A stretch of DNA of 52,785 nt from Nitrospirillum pindoramense (GCF_007827955.1 NZ_VITR01000025.1:1-52785); one strand, 5' to 3'. Shown: positions 41,278-50,662, counted from the stretch's first letter. Program-made: numbers and translations. The notes: generated by a model from the sequence alone, not told the origin.

Positions 41278-42660
41278 ATGCATCGTACCGTTGTTCTTCT
41301 TGTGGTGGGGCTCACCCCCGATCTGGTGGGGGCCGACACGCCCCATCTCGCGGCTCTGGCGTCGCGTGGCGGACTACGGCCCCTGGCGACGGTGACGCCG
41401 GCGGTGACCTGCACGGTCCAGTCTACGCTGGTGACGGGCCTGCCGCCTTCCGGGCATGGCGCCGTGGCCAACGGCTGGTATTTCCGCGACCAGGCGGAGG
41501 TGATGCTGTGGCGTCAGTCCAACCGTCTGGTCCAGGGGGAAAAGCTGTGGGAGGCCGGCAAGGCGCGCGATCCGGGCTTCACCTGCGCCAAGCTGTTCTG
41601 GTGGTACAACATGTATGCGTCGGCGGATTGGAGCGTGACACCCCGGCCCCTGTATCCGGCGGATGGCCGCAAGATACCGGACTGCTACAGCCATCCACCG
41701 GAATTGCGCGACACCCTCACCGAACGGCTGGGCACCTTCCCCCTGTTCCGTTTCTGGGGGCCGATGGCCGACATCACCGCTAGCCGCTGGATCGCGGAGG
41801 CCACCCGCCATGTCATGACGGCGCACCAGCCGACGCTGACCCTGACCTATTTGCCCCACTTGGATTATGATCTGCAGCGCTTCGGGCCCGACCCTTCCCA
41901 CCCGGCGGTACGCCAGGCCCTGCGCGATGTAGACGCCCTGGCCGGTGATTTGATCGTCGACGCCGAGGCCGCCGGCGCCCGGGTGGTCGTCGTGTCGGAA
42001 TATGGCATCACGCCCGTCACAGAGGCCATCTTCATCAACCGCGCGCTCCGCGAGGCGGGGCTGATCGCCGTCCGGTCCGAACTGGGACGTGACGTTTTCG
42101 ACGCCGGCGCGTCCGCCGCTTTCGCCCTGGCCGACCACCAGGTGGCGCACATCTATGTACGCGATCCCCAGGATATCGACCGGGTCAGGGATCTGGTCGC
42201 CGGGCTCGATGGGGTCGAGGCGGTGTGGGGGCAGGCGGAAAAGCGCGTCCAGGGGCTGGATCATCCGCGCGCTGGCGAACTGGTGGCGGTCAGCCGGGCT
42301 GATCGCTGGTTCGCCTACCATTACTGGACGGATCCCGCCCGCGCGCCCGATTACGCCCGCACCGTCGATATTCACCGCAAGCCGGGCTACGATCCGGTGG
42401 AGTTGTTCTTCGATCCGGCCCTGCGGTGGCCCAAACTGGCTTCGGCCTGGCGCCTGGCCTTGCGCAAGCTTGGCCAGCGCCGCCTCATGGATGTCATCTC
42501 CGCCGGCGACACGGCGCTGGTGCGCGGGTCCCATGGCCGCCTCACCGACGATCCGGCACAGGGGCCGCTGGTCATCAGTTCGGCCCCCCATCTGCTGCCG
42601 GAGGGGGCCGTGGCCGCCACGGATTTCAAGGCGCTGGTGCTGGCGCATGTGTTCGACTGA
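41278..42660 (+). CDS. eboF: EboF: alkaline phosphatase/nucleotide pyrophosphatase-like protein
   Basis: A 460-residue protein of the alkaline phosphatase superfamily. Start chosen at MHRTVVLLVVGLTPD as relatives begin there; an upstream ATG (41230) adds 16 residues. The expected nucleophile region is TPAVTCTVQSTLVTGLPPSGHG, here about residues 38-58, with a Thr in the nucleophile position. Later metal-ligand candidates are HLDYDLQRFG, the VVSEYG segment and the AHPxLPEG-like APHLLPEGA. Where typical members have VDGL with a metal-binding Asp, this one has VVGL, so the first metal ligand may be absent. The only ebo gene on the plus strand. Confidence 0.83.
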   Translation: MHRTVVLLVVGLTPDLVGADTPHLAALASRGGLRPLATVTPAVTCTVQSTLVTGLPPSGHGAVANGWYFRDQAEVMLWRQSNRLVQGEKLWEAGKARDPGFTCAKLFWWYNMYASADWSVTPRPLYPADGRKIPDCYSHPPELRDTLTERLGTFPLFRFWGPMADITASRWIAEATRHVMTAHQPTLTLTYLPHLDYDLQRFGPDPSHPAVRQALRDVDALAGDLIVDAEAAGARVVVVSEYGITPVTEAIFINRALREAGLIAVRSELGRDVFDAGASAAFALADHQVAHIYVRDPQDIDRVRDLVAGLDGVEAVWGQAEKRVQGLDHPRAGELVAVSRADRWFAYHYWTDPARAPDYARTVDIHRKPGYDPVELFFDPALRWPKLASAWRLALRKLGQRRLMDVISAGDTALVRGSHGRLTDDPAQGPLVISSAPHLLPEGAVAATDFKALVLAHVFD

Positions 42661-42679
42661 CCGCCCAACGGCCACGCCG

Positions 42680-43576
42680 TCAGGTGCCTGGGATCACACG
42701 CTGCAGGATCAAGGTAAGGGGGAAGCATAGGACCGCCACGGCCACCACCGCGACGTCGCCCCCGGCGGCGGCGATCAACGCGGCGTCATACAGGGCGATG
42801 GCCGCGATCAGCAGCGCCACCGCCCGGGGCACATCGCCGGGCGCACGGCGGAAAAAACGGCGCAGGCCGGCGGCGCAGGCCAGCCCCAACGCCAGGCTCA
42901 AGGCCAGGGCCAGCGGGACGGCTCCCTGCCCCGTCAGCGCGGCGCCGATGGCGATGATCAACGGCATGGCCAGCACGGCCAGCGGCCAGGCGGCGCCCAA
43001 GCGGTCGTAAGCCTCCTGCCGGGCGGCGTAGGTCAGGCCCACGACCAGGCAGAACAGCCCCGTACCGCCGATCCACAGGCCGGGGGCGTCCAGGCGTCCA
43101 CCGGCCATGGCCGCCGCCGTGCCGTAGCACAGCAAGCGGCAGAGCCCCATCACCAGGGGGGCCGCTGCCGTCCGCTTGTGTATCCAATCATAGAGCAGGA
43201 TGGCGCCCACCAGGGCCCCCGCCGCGACACCGGCGCGCGGGCCCGCCGCCGCCGCCAGGGCCAGGCCCAAGCCCAGCAGGGCGAAGCCGGCGGTGAACAC
43301 CGCCGCGCGTGAGGCGTCGCCCTTGGGAATGGGGCGGCCGGGCCTTTCGCGCGCGTCGATCTCCACATCCATGGCGTCGTTCAGGTACATGCCGCCGATG
43401 TAGAACAGGACCAGCGCCAGCAGGGCGCGGGCGGCGTCGGCGGGGCCGATCTCCGGGGCACCCCCGGACAGGATGATGCCGGCCAGGGCGTTGGACAGCA
43501 CCGTCGGCAGGTTGGAAACCCGGCCCAGGATCAACACGGCGCGCGGCCGGATCAGGATAGCTGGCGCAGTACCCAT
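42680..43576 (-). CDS. eboC: EboC: UbiA-family prenyltransferase-like membrane protein
   Basis: A 298-residue inner-membrane protein with eight to nine TM helices. The first Asp-rich motif is YLNDAMDVEIDARERPGRPIP (about residues 63-83), which fits NDxxDxxxD; the second region has LLYDWIHKR. UbiA enzymes move prenyl groups to aromatic acceptors in the membrane. In ebo clusters the substrate is unknown. Its start overlaps the eboE stop by 25 bases. It is the last gene of the eboD-E-C operon and converges on eboF (19-base gap). Confidence 0.88.
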   Translation of the reverse strand: MGTAPAILIRPRAVLILGRVSNLPTVLSNALAGIILSGGAPEIGPADAARALLALVLFYIGGMYLNDAMDVEIDARERPGRPIPKGDASRAAVFTAGFALLGLGLALAAAAGPRAGVAAGALVGAILLYDWIHKRTAAAPLVMGLCRLLCYGTAAAMAGGRLDAPGLWIGGTGLFCLVVGLTYAARQEAYDRLGAAWPLAVLAMPLIIAIGAALTGQGAVPLALALSLALGLACAAGLRRFFRRAPGDVPRAVALLIAAIALYDAALIAAAGGDVAVVAVAVLCFPLTLILQRVIPGT

Positions 43577-44748
43577 TCCAATTCCCTCTCAATGCCCCCG
43601 GTGACGTCCGCACCCCCGCCGAAATCCTCCATGAGGCCGGTGCCGGCGGGCAGCACGTCCCAGGTATAGGTCTCTATCTCCAGATGAGCGGAGATCGGTC
43701 GCGCCCGGTGCAGCGCCAGCACCCGCTCCAGTACCGGCCGGGTGGAGCCCAGCGGTGGGCGCGGCTCCGTGAAGACGGGCACATGGAAATGGATGCGCCA
43801 TTCCTCGCCATCCCCAGCGGAGGCCAGCGCCTCCGGCAGGTCCAGGAAACGGCGGGTAGCCCCGTCCGGCGCCCGGGTCACCACCTGGTGCAGGTAGACG
43901 GTGTCCCTGAAGGCGGCCACCTGATGCCGCGCTTCCGCATCCATGCGGTCAATCCGCAATGCTGCGCTCAATTGCACCTTGTGGATGGGAATGCCGGCCT
44001 CGGCCAGGGACGCGAAGGTTTCCTCCGGTGTCTCGAACGCCACCGCCATGTGGCACACGTCCAGGCACAGCCCCAGGTGCCTGGGCAGGGCGGCCGCGGC
44101 TTCGTCAGGCGTGAGGCCCGTCAGCGCCGCCAATTGCAGCACCGCCGTCGGGGTGAACAACCAGTCCTTGAAGAAGCTCACGGCATCCTGCGTGGTTTCC
44201 AGCAGGCACCAGGGCTCCGGCTCCAGGGCCAGCGCCACCGTGCGGCCGGTCTGGCGCCACAGGGTCACGAGGTCGGCGACGCTGCGCAGCAGGCCATCGG
44301 CCACACGGTCCTGCCAGTCGCGGGTGCTGCCGACGAAGCCGCCGGGCACGGTGCTGATGGTGGCGGTGCCGCCGGCCGGTATCAGGGCCGCCATGATGCG
44401 TGCCAGATTGGCCGTGTAGTGCCGCCGCTCCGGCGTGGTCCAATCCGGTTGATATACGTCGGTCTTGACGCTGACGCCGTGGAAGGGACCGTAGGGGAAG
44501 CCGTTCATGGTGTAGGCGACGTACCCCTCGGCAGCGAACAGGTCGGCCAGTTCGGCCGCCGCCGCATCCGGATCGGCGGCCGCCTCCGCCGACAGGCGCA
44601 GCCCCACGGCGAAGGGCGCGTCAGGACACAGCCGCCGCTTGATCTCGCGCACCGGGCCCAGCAGCGCCGCTTTGACGTCGGCTATGGTTTGTGTGGGGTG
44701 GACGTTCAGGCAGTAGCCCAGCCAGCCTTGTCCTCCGGGCAGGCGCAT
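43552..44748 (-). CDS. eboE: EboE: xylose-isomerase-like TIM-barrel protein
   Basis: A 398-residue protein beginning GWLGYCLNVHPTQTIADVKAAL, characteristic of EboE ('metabolite traffic protein'). The TIM-barrel carries conserved acidic/His residues: LALEPEPWCLLET, GLCLDVCHMAVAFE (Asp/His), and the late HFHVPVF and LEIETYTWDVLP (Glu). The set resembles the metal site of sugar isomerases/epimerases. Start overlaps the eboD stop (ATGA). Confidence 0.87.
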   Translation of the reverse strand: MRLPGGQGWLGYCLNVHPTQTIADVKAALLGPVREIKRRLCPDAPFAVGLRLSAEAAADPDAAAAELADLFAAEGYVAYTMNGFPYGPFHGVSVKTDVYQPDWTTPERRHYTANLARIMAALIPAGGTATISTVPGGFVGSTRDWQDRVADGLLRSVADLVTLWRQTGRTVALALEPEPWCLLETTQDAVSFFKDWLFTPTAVLQLAALTGLTPDEAAAALPRHLGLCLDVCHMAVAFETPEETFASLAEAGIPIHKVQLSAALRIDRMDAEARHQVAAFRDTVYLHQVVTRAPDGATRRFLDLPEALASAGDGEEWRIHFHVPVFTEPRPPLGSTRPVLERVLALHRARPISAHLEIETYTWDVLPAGTGLMEDFGGGADVTGGIERELEWVLRQLS

Positions 44749-45959
44749 CAGGGGGTCTCCCGTTCGGCCAGCCAGTCCAGCGCCTGCGTGATCAGCGCCG
44801 TGTCCATCTCATGCACTTCCACCCCGTGGCCGATCCCGGCCAGCAAGGTGATGGTCAGTTCCCCGCCCAGATGTTCGCGGAACTCCTCCAGCGCCGCCAG
44901 GGCAAGGGCCCGTACCTCCGCCGCCGGCCGCGCCAGGATGGGGTGCCACAGGCGAAAGCCCAGATGCTCCAGCAAAACGGCGACGCGGGTCTCCGCTCCG
45001 GGGGGCAGCATGCCCGCCAGGACGGAGTAGCGGGTGTCCAGCGCCAGGCCGATGGCCACCGCCTCGCCATGGCGCAGATGGTGGCGGGTCAGGCTTTCCA
45101 GCTTGTGGGCGATCCAGTGCCCGTAATCCAGGGGCCGGGCGCTGCCTTGCTCGAACGGGTCGCCGCCCCCGGCGATCTGGGCCATGTGCAGTTCGGCACA
45201 GCGCCGGATCATCCAGTCCGTGGCCGCCGGTTCGAACAGGGCCAGGGCGTCGGCGTTGCGCTCCAGCCACTGGAAGAAGGCGCCGTCGCGAATCAGCGCC
45301 ACCTTCACCGCCTCCGCCATGCCGGCAACACGGTCGCGGGCCGGCAAGGTGTCCAAAAACGCGGAGTCGTTCACCACCGCCCAGGGTGGGGCGAACGTAC
45401 CGATCTGGTTTTTGGCGCCATTGCGGTTGATGGCTGTCTTCACGCCCACGCCGCTGTCGTTTTGGGCCAGGACGGTGGTGGGGATCCGGATCAGGCGCAC
45501 GCCGCGATGGGCGGTCGACGCCGCCAGGCCGACCGCGTCCAGAAAGGCGCCGCCCCCCACGGCCAACACATAAGAGTGGCGATCGATGCCGGCGTCGAAA
45601 ATAGCGTCGTGCATGCGGCCGATATAGTGCGCCTCATTCTTCACCCCCTCCCCCCCCGGCAGTGGGATGGGCGCCCGCGTCAGGGCCGGCACATCGGCGC
45701 GGGTGTGGAAATAGGCGCTGACGGCGTCAGACAGGCCAGGGCGTCCCTCCATCACCCCCATGTCCAGGAAGACCAGACAGCGCGCCCCCGGGCACGCCCC
45801 GGCGGCCATCACGGCGGCCAGGGTCCCATTCTGCGGGTGGAAGCAGTCCCGGGTGAAGGCGACGGCGTAATCGTAGGTCACGGCAAAGCGCTGGCGAACG
45901 ATGTCGCCGGGGCCGTTGGTGTGCGCGGGGACGGTCACACCTCTTGATTGAAGGTTCAT
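44748..45959 (-). CDS. eboD: EboD: 3-dehydroquinate synthase-like protein
   Basis: A 403-residue sugar-phosphate cyclase-fold enzyme. It has the NAD-binding glycine motif VLAVGGGAFLDAVGLAAS, then RIPTTVLAQNDSGVGVKTAIN, and the metal ligands in the AroB order: Glu in MAEAVKVALIRD, His in YGHWIAHKLE and His in RHGEAVAIG. It resembles DHQS/2-epi-5-epi-valiolone synthases rather than housekeeping AroB. ATG 45959 has AAAAGG upstream; the frame also starts at 46016. First gene of eboD-E-C. Confidence 0.87.
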   Translation of the reverse strand: MNLQSRGVTVPAHTNGPGDIVRQRFAVTYDYAVAFTRDCFHPQNGTLAAVMAAGACPGARCLVFLDMGVMEGRPGLSDAVSAYFHTRADVPALTRAPIPLPGGEGVKNEAHYIGRMHDAIFDAGIDRHSYVLAVGGGAFLDAVGLAASTAHRGVRLIRIPTTVLAQNDSGVGVKTAINRNGAKNQIGTFAPPWAVVNDSAFLDTLPARDRVAGMAEAVKVALIRDGAFFQWLERNADALALFEPAATDWMIRRCAELHMAQIAGGGDPFEQGSARPLDYGHWIAHKLESLTRHHLRHGEAVAIGLALDTRYSVLAGMLPPGAETRVAVLLEHLGFRLWHPILARPAAEVRALALAALEEFREHLGGELTITLLAGIGHGVEVHEMDTALITQALDWLAERETP

Positions 45960-46214
45960 GCGTGCAAATACCTTTTCTAGTGCTCGATAAAATGGTATAG
46001 CCGCACAGACAATCAATCAATGGCGTATGCCGTTTCCGCACAGATCTAGTCGTATGTGACGCATAGCGCGCGCCCATACGCTTTAATTGCAATTTTCCGA
46101 AGCGCCGGGATGGTGGTCGCCGATGGCTCCGCCGCCGGTCGTCTTCCGTGCCGCAATCTTCTTGCCGTAGCGGTTCATCCGCATTGGCGCACCTTCACGA
46201 CAGGGGCCAACGCC
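45960..46214. promoter_or_regulatory. divergent promoter region between eboD and the VioB-like locus
   Basis: A 255-base region, locally AT-rich, drives eboD leftwards and the four-gene VioB-like locus rightwards. It contains the perfect palindrome AATTGCAATT (46085-46094) and, on the minus strand, TTGATT and TATACC elements near the eboD start. Shared control of both gene sets is possible. No gene fits in it. Confidence 0.4.
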
Positions 46215-48155
46215 ATGAGTTATTTGAACGCGACCCGATTGGTGTTTTCCGGCCGATTCCAGGCGGATCCGTCGACGGTCAACAACGACGTCCGCCACTA
46301 CGACAGCGCCAGCTTCTTGCCCGAGTATCAGGAATACGGGCACGGCGACAAGGCGGAGGGCTGGTGGAATCCCTCGGGATCGGGGGCATTCCGGCTGATC
46401 GACTGCGTGGTGCGCGGCGTGCATTACGCCGATGGGCGCAGCACGGACAACCCCAGCGTCGACCCCATCGTGGGCATGGCGGTATTGGATTCCAACACCC
46501 GTACTAGTGGCAAGATCGTCGACATCGACCCGCAATGGCAGCTCGCCTCCCAGTTGTGGGGCCTGGTGGTGCGCCTGGCCAAGGTCGACGCCACAGGTGC
46601 CACGACGCTGGTCGGCGGCAAATACGCCCCCAACCCCTTCCGCGACCTATGGTTCACGCGGGTTTCCGGCTTTGGGGGGGATGCCGCGGCCTCGGCCCTG
46701 TTCCAGTCGGTGCTGACGGGGGTGGAATGGGCGGACGATCTGCCCGACAGCGCCTTCCTTAAGGAGCTGCGCGACAAGACCGAGGGGGATCAGCTATCGA
46801 TCCGACTGGTCACCTACGCCTACCGTGATGACCATACCCAGCCCGGCTTCACTTTCGGCACCGTTTCCGGCGTCATCGGCCCCTATTTCGTGGGGGAGCC
46901 GGAATCCTTCGTGGTGGGACGCCGCTTCGCGCCGCAGAGCGGTTCCACCTCGTGGAACAACATCAACTTCTTCACCGGCACGCTGGGCAACGACCACCGG
47001 CTGCTGCTCGACCTGGGCAACGCCCTGCCCATCGACACGAACTATCAGCCGCTGGATCTCGGCACCATGACCGTGGGGTCGCTGCTGGGACCCGACACGG
47101 CGGAAGGCGGGCCCGCCGGCGTCGGCAACTTCCAGCCCATCGGCACCGTCCCCTACCAGGACCCCGACTGGCTGCTGAAGGCGGGCGGCATCGCGGAGTT
47201 CACGCTGAACAAGACCCAGCTGAACAACCAGTCACCCGGCGTCTATACCCCCCTCGCCCTGGCCACCCAGCCCCAGAACGCGCCCGTACCCCTGGTCGCT
47301 ATCCGCGAAACCGCCGGCGGCCAGTTCGTCGGCGCCGAACCCTTTGTGCTGCGCATCGACAGCAGCCAGAATGGGCCGGTCGGCGTCACCACCACCCTAT
47401 ACGCCGCCAGCTATGGCCAGCCCACGCCCTTCACCAGCCTGGTGCTGGCCCAGACCGGCGAGATGGACGGCCTGGGCGGTGGCTACGGCATCGATCAGCC
47501 CGCCGCCCCCATCCCAGCGGCGGGCATTCCCATGTCGGCCCTCAATTTCCCCACCACGGTGGCGACCGGCGCCGACGGCACGGTGACCATCACCGTCCAG
47601 GGGTCGCCGCCGAACAATCCGCGCGGCTACATCGATGGTCAGCTCTACAACATCACCTATCAGATCGCCGGAGAGAGCCGGCAGAATTTCGGCCCCTTCG
47701 AGGTTATCGCCGTCCATCTGCGCGACGCCTATCCGGTGCCGCAAACCCCGACCTGGGCCGCCAACATCGAGCCCATCTTCCAGCAGTACGCCAACCTTTA
47801 CCCCATCATGAGCCGGCGGCTGGTCAACCTGAACAACCCGCTGTCGGTTTTCCACAACCGGGAGATCCTGTCGCTGGCGTTCTCGCTGCATATCACCGAC
47901 CCCAACTACATGCCGGTCACCCGTGACCTGTCGGAAGGGAAGCGGCAAACCATCGTCAAATGGCTGGGCGCCCTGGACCGGGACGCGGACTTCCAGGCCG
48001 CGCTGGCCCACGCGACGACACCGGCGGCCCCGGCTCCGGCGACGGACCTGAAAACGGCATCCGCCCCGGCCGAGGTCGTGGCGCCCGCTGGTGGCAAGAC
48101 CACCTTCGCCCGCGCCTATGCCAAATCCAAGGCGGGCTCGAAGGCCGGCGCCTGA
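46215..48155 (+). CDS. VioB N-terminal-half-like protein (homologue 1)
   Basis: A 646-residue protein starting SYLNATRLVFSGRFQADPS. It matches the N-terminal half of the iminophenyl-pyruvate dimer synthase VioB: the opening R-(L/I)-x-F-x-G-x-x-(Q/R)-(A/V) pattern, the mid-protein VIGPYFVGEPESFVVGRRF (VioB has a matching GVVGLW..GE..S.PAGRLL), and the closing YANLYPIMSRRLVNLN and DPNYMPVTRDLSEGKRQ, equal in order to VioB's YELVYPFMS...YMPSTRELS segment. The VioB ferritin-like half is absent; the next gene encodes it separately. The first 650 or so VioB residues are thus a stand-alone polypeptide here. The C-terminus adds an Ala/Pro/Lys-rich tail. No signal peptide. Comparison is from memory of the family. 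Confidence 0.68.
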   Translation: MSYLNATRLVFSGRFQADPSTVNNDVRHYDSASFLPEYQEYGHGDKAEGWWNPSGSGAFRLIDCVVRGVHYADGRSTDNPSVDPIVGMAVLDSNTRTSGKIVDIDPQWQLASQLWGLVVRLAKVDATGATTLVGGKYAPNPFRDLWFTRVSGFGGDAAASALFQSVLTGVEWADDLPDSAFLKELRDKTEGDQLSIRLVTYAYRDDHTQPGFTFGTVSGVIGPYFVGEPESFVVGRRFAPQSGSTSWNNINFFTGTLGNDHRLLLDLGNALPIDTNYQPLDLGTMTVGSLLGPDTAEGGPAGVGNFQPIGTVPYQDPDWLLKAGGIAEFTLNKTQLNNQSPGVYTPLALATQPQNAPVPLVAIRETAGGQFVGAEPFVLRIDSSQNGPVGVTTTLYAASYGQPTPFTSLVLAQTGEMDGLGGGYGIDQPAAPIPAAGIPMSALNFPTTVATGADGTVTITVQGSPPNNPRGYIDGQLYNITYQIAGESRQNFGPFEVIAVHLRDAYPVPQTPTWAANIEPIFQQYANLYPIMSRRLVNLNNPLSVFHNREILSLAFSLHITDPNYMPVTRDLSEGKRQTIVKWLGALDRDADFQAALAHATTPAAPAPATDLKTASAPAEVVAPAGGKTTFARAYAKSKAGSKAGA

Positions 48156-48253
48156 CCGGCGCCGACACCTGTTCCCCGCTGGCCATACCCCGCTGGTGCG
48201 CGCCAAGAACACGCTCCTTGGCGCGCCCGCCCCCCGATCGGAGATGCCCGCCC

Positions 48254-49393
48254 ATGTCGACCAACGCCGCCCGCCACCTCAGCCTCCGCCCTGACATCCT
48301 CCAACGTCTGAAGGGGGCGGCCTGCGCCGCCGACCTCTGGCCCTTCCTGCAGTCGGCGGTGGAACTGGAGCACTCCACCATCCCGCCCTACCTTTCGGCC
48401 CTCTACTCCATCAAGAAGGGCCACAACGTCGCGGCTGCGCAGATCATCCACTCCATCGTGGTGGAGGAGATGCTGCACATGACCATCGCCGCCAACGTGC
48501 TGAACGCCATCGGCGGCAGGCCGGTGATCAACCATCCCAAGTTCATCCCCACATATCCCGGGCCCCTGCCCATGAACGTGGATGACGGCCTGATCGTGGG
48601 GCTGGCGCCGCTGAGCCTGGATCTGGTTCAGAACGTCTTCATGCGCATCGAGTTGCCGGAGACGCCGCAGCATTTCCCCCGCCTGCTGAAGGCGCCGGGC
48701 GAACGCGGATACGCCACCATCGGCGAATTCTACGACGCCATCATCGCCCGCATCGTGGCCCTGGGCCAAGGCATCTTCACCGGCGATCCGGCGCGCCAGG
48801 TGGTGGACAACGCCTGGTTCCCGCCTGATCAGCTTTTCCCCGTGACCGATGTGGCGTCCGCAGTGCGGGCGCTGGAAGTGATCAAGCGCCAAGGCGAGGG
48901 AACATCCCACAATCCCTTCGACGGCGACGGTCAGCCGGCCCACTACTACCGCTTCGAGGAGATCGTGGCCGGCCATCGCCTGGTGCGGGATCCGATGGCG
49001 CCCCAGGGTTATTCCTTCACCGGCGCGCCAGTGCCCTTCGAGCCTGAGGGCGTTATCCAGTTCGTGGAAAACAGCCACCTGTCCGATTACGCGCCGGACA
49101 CGCTGGCCTATAGCGGGGTGGCCCAGGCCAATTACACCTACACCAGCCTGCTGAACGCCCTGCACACCACCTTCAATGGCGAGCCGAACAAGCTGCGCGC
49201 CTCCCTGGGCCTGATGTTCGAGTTGCGCCTGGTGGTGCTGGAAAAGGTGGTCAACCAACCGGCGGATGGTTCAGCGCCAACCGACGATACGCTCTACGCG
49301 GCCCCGGCCTTCCAGTTCGCGCCTGCCGCCGCAACCGCCGATTTCGCGGCCGCGCCCATGGTGACGGCGGAGACCGTGGCGGCCCAGTCCTGA
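48254..49393 (+). CDS. VioB-type ferritin-like domain protein
   Basis: A 379-residue protein of the Pfam 'Ferritin-like' group (iminophenyl-pyruvate dimer synthase, PF12902). The N-terminal core is RHLSLRPDILQRLKGA, DLWPFLQSAVELEHSTIPPY (Glu37 to Glu39, His40), and VVEEMLHMTIAANVLNAIGG (Glu71, Glu72, His75), the ELEH and EExxH pair typical of non-heme diiron sites. It corresponds to the C-terminal part of VioB. Later elements include HFPRLLKAPGERGYATIGEF and the SHNPFDGDG segment. The start has GGAG upstream; 98 bases separate it from homologue 1. It probably partners the two VioB-N proteins. Reaction unknown. Confidence 0.82.
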   Translation: MSTNAARHLSLRPDILQRLKGAACAADLWPFLQSAVELEHSTIPPYLSALYSIKKGHNVAAAQIIHSIVVEEMLHMTIAANVLNAIGGRPVINHPKFIPTYPGPLPMNVDDGLIVGLAPLSLDLVQNVFMRIELPETPQHFPRLLKAPGERGYATIGEFYDAIIARIVALGQGIFTGDPARQVVDNAWFPPDQLFPVTDVASAVRALEVIKRQGEGTSHNPFDGDGQPAHYYRFEEIVAGHRLVRDPMAPQGYSFTGAPVPFEPEGVIQFVENSHLSDYAPDTLAYSGVAQANYTYTSLLNALHTTFNGEPNKLRASLGLMFELRLVVLEKVVNQPADGSAPTDDTLYAAPAFQFAPAAATADFAAAPMVTAETVAAQS

Positions 49394-49447
49394 CCACCCC
49401 GCCGGCGATCGCGGCGCAACATCCTGCCTACAATACAGGGGGCTTTC

Positions 49448-50662
49448 ATGAAACGGACAGCAATCGCGGCAGCTGCGGCCTTGGCATTGGGTCTGGGCGC
49501 CCTTACGGCCCAGGCGCAACAGGCGGGCGGCAACGCCTGCCAATTCCCCACCACGCCGCCGCCGCCCAGCGGCGACGCCGGGACATTCGCCACCTACGCC
49601 TGGCAGATGTTCATCGCCTTGAACTGGACGCCGCAGGTGGGCGACCGCGGCGTGCCGGACTGCACCAAACCCCTGGGAGGCAGCACGTCGGGCACCGTCT
49701 GGCAGACCTACAAGACGGTGGACGAAATCTTCCTGCCCAACGCCCAGAACCCCGGGCCGTGGAACTCCTCCCTGACGCCGACGCTGTTCAAGCAGACGGC
49801 GAAGGCATCCACCGCCGTCATGAAAAGCACGATGGGCACCGTGATGCAGCCGGTGGGCGGCTGGCTGATCGACCAGGCGGGCAACCCCACCTACTACGAG
49901 ATCGCGGCCAACCGCGTATCTTACGACTACATCGTCGCCAACGGCTTCTATAACGCCAACACGGTGAACGCGGCTCGTAACATCGCCTTTCCCGAGGGGG
50001 CGACCGAGATAAAGGCCAGCTGGCGCATCCTGACCGCCCAGGACGACATGTCCCGCTACCTGACCCTGGCGGCGACGGTGGAGACCTTCGACGCCAACGG
50101 CAAGCCCAATGGCACCAAGGCGGCGACCTTGGGCTTGGTGGGCTTGCACATCATCGTCAAGGCCAAGGGGTATCCGCAGTGGATCTGGTCCACCTTTGAG
50201 CAGGTGGACAACGTGACGCCGGCCCCGAACGGCAAGGCGTCCTATTCCGACCCCAACGCGAAACCCAGTGACGTGAACCAGTCGCCCTGCCAAGTCGGCG
50301 TGCTGCCGTGCACGCCCAAGCCGGGCAAGACCTTTCAGACGCCGGACCCCCTGACCCGCGTGACCGCCATCCCGTCGGCCGTGGCGGCCGTCAACCAGCA
50401 GATCCAGGCGCAGTATGGCTCCACGTTCGTGAAATATTATGAGCTGGTCGGCACCCAGCATCCCGCTGATCCGGGCGATCCCGGTAACCCGCTGGGCACG
50501 CCGACCCCCAACCTGTTGGCCAACGTGACCATGGAAAGCTACCTGCAGCCAACCAGCAGCTGCATGGCGTGCCACTCCACGGCCGTATCCGGCCCCAGTC
50601 GCTACAAGTCCGACTTCTCCTTCCTGTTCATCCATGCCCAGGCCCCCAAGAGCGGACACTGA
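49448..50662 (+). CDS. exported c-type cytochrome-like protein
   Basis: A 404-residue periplasmic protein. Signal peptide AAAAALALGLGALTAQAQQ. A single heme-attachment motif CMACH is near the C-terminus (residues 372-376). The body contains ATYAWQMFIALNW and QWIWSTFEQVDN, segments of a family of secreted cytochrome-like proteins that I recognise only loosely. Four further cysteines (GNACQ, PDCTK, SPCQVGVLPC) may form disulfides. It lies between the ferritin-like gene (54 bases upstream) and VioB-N homologue 2 (33 bases downstream), suggesting it supplies or removes electrons for that system. Confidence 0.75.
   Translation: MKRTAIAAAAALALGLGALTAQAQQAGGNACQFPTTPPPPSGDAGTFATYAWQMFIALNWTPQVGDRGVPDCTKPLGGSTSGTVWQTYKTVDEIFLPNAQNPGPWNSSLTPTLFKQTAKASTAVMKSTMGTVMQPVGGWLIDQAGNPTYYEIAANRVSYDYIVANGFYNANTVNAARNIAFPEGATEIKASWRILTAQDDMSRYLTLAATVETFDANGKPNGTKAATLGLVGLHIIVKAKGYPQWIWSTFEQVDNVTPAPNGKASYSDPNAKPSDVNQSPCQVGVLPCTPKPGKTFQTPDPLTRVTAIPSAVAAVNQQIQAQYGSTFVKYYELVGTQHPADPGDPGNPLGTPTPNLLANVTMESYLQPTSSCMACHSTAVSGPSRYKSDFSFLFIHAQAPKSGH

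Noticed and set aside
44748-45959. A housekeeping aroB (3-dehydroquinate synthase)
   Set aside because: It has the fold and metal ligands, but its place among eboE and eboC and its divergent sequence make EboD the better call; aroB is usually with aroK.
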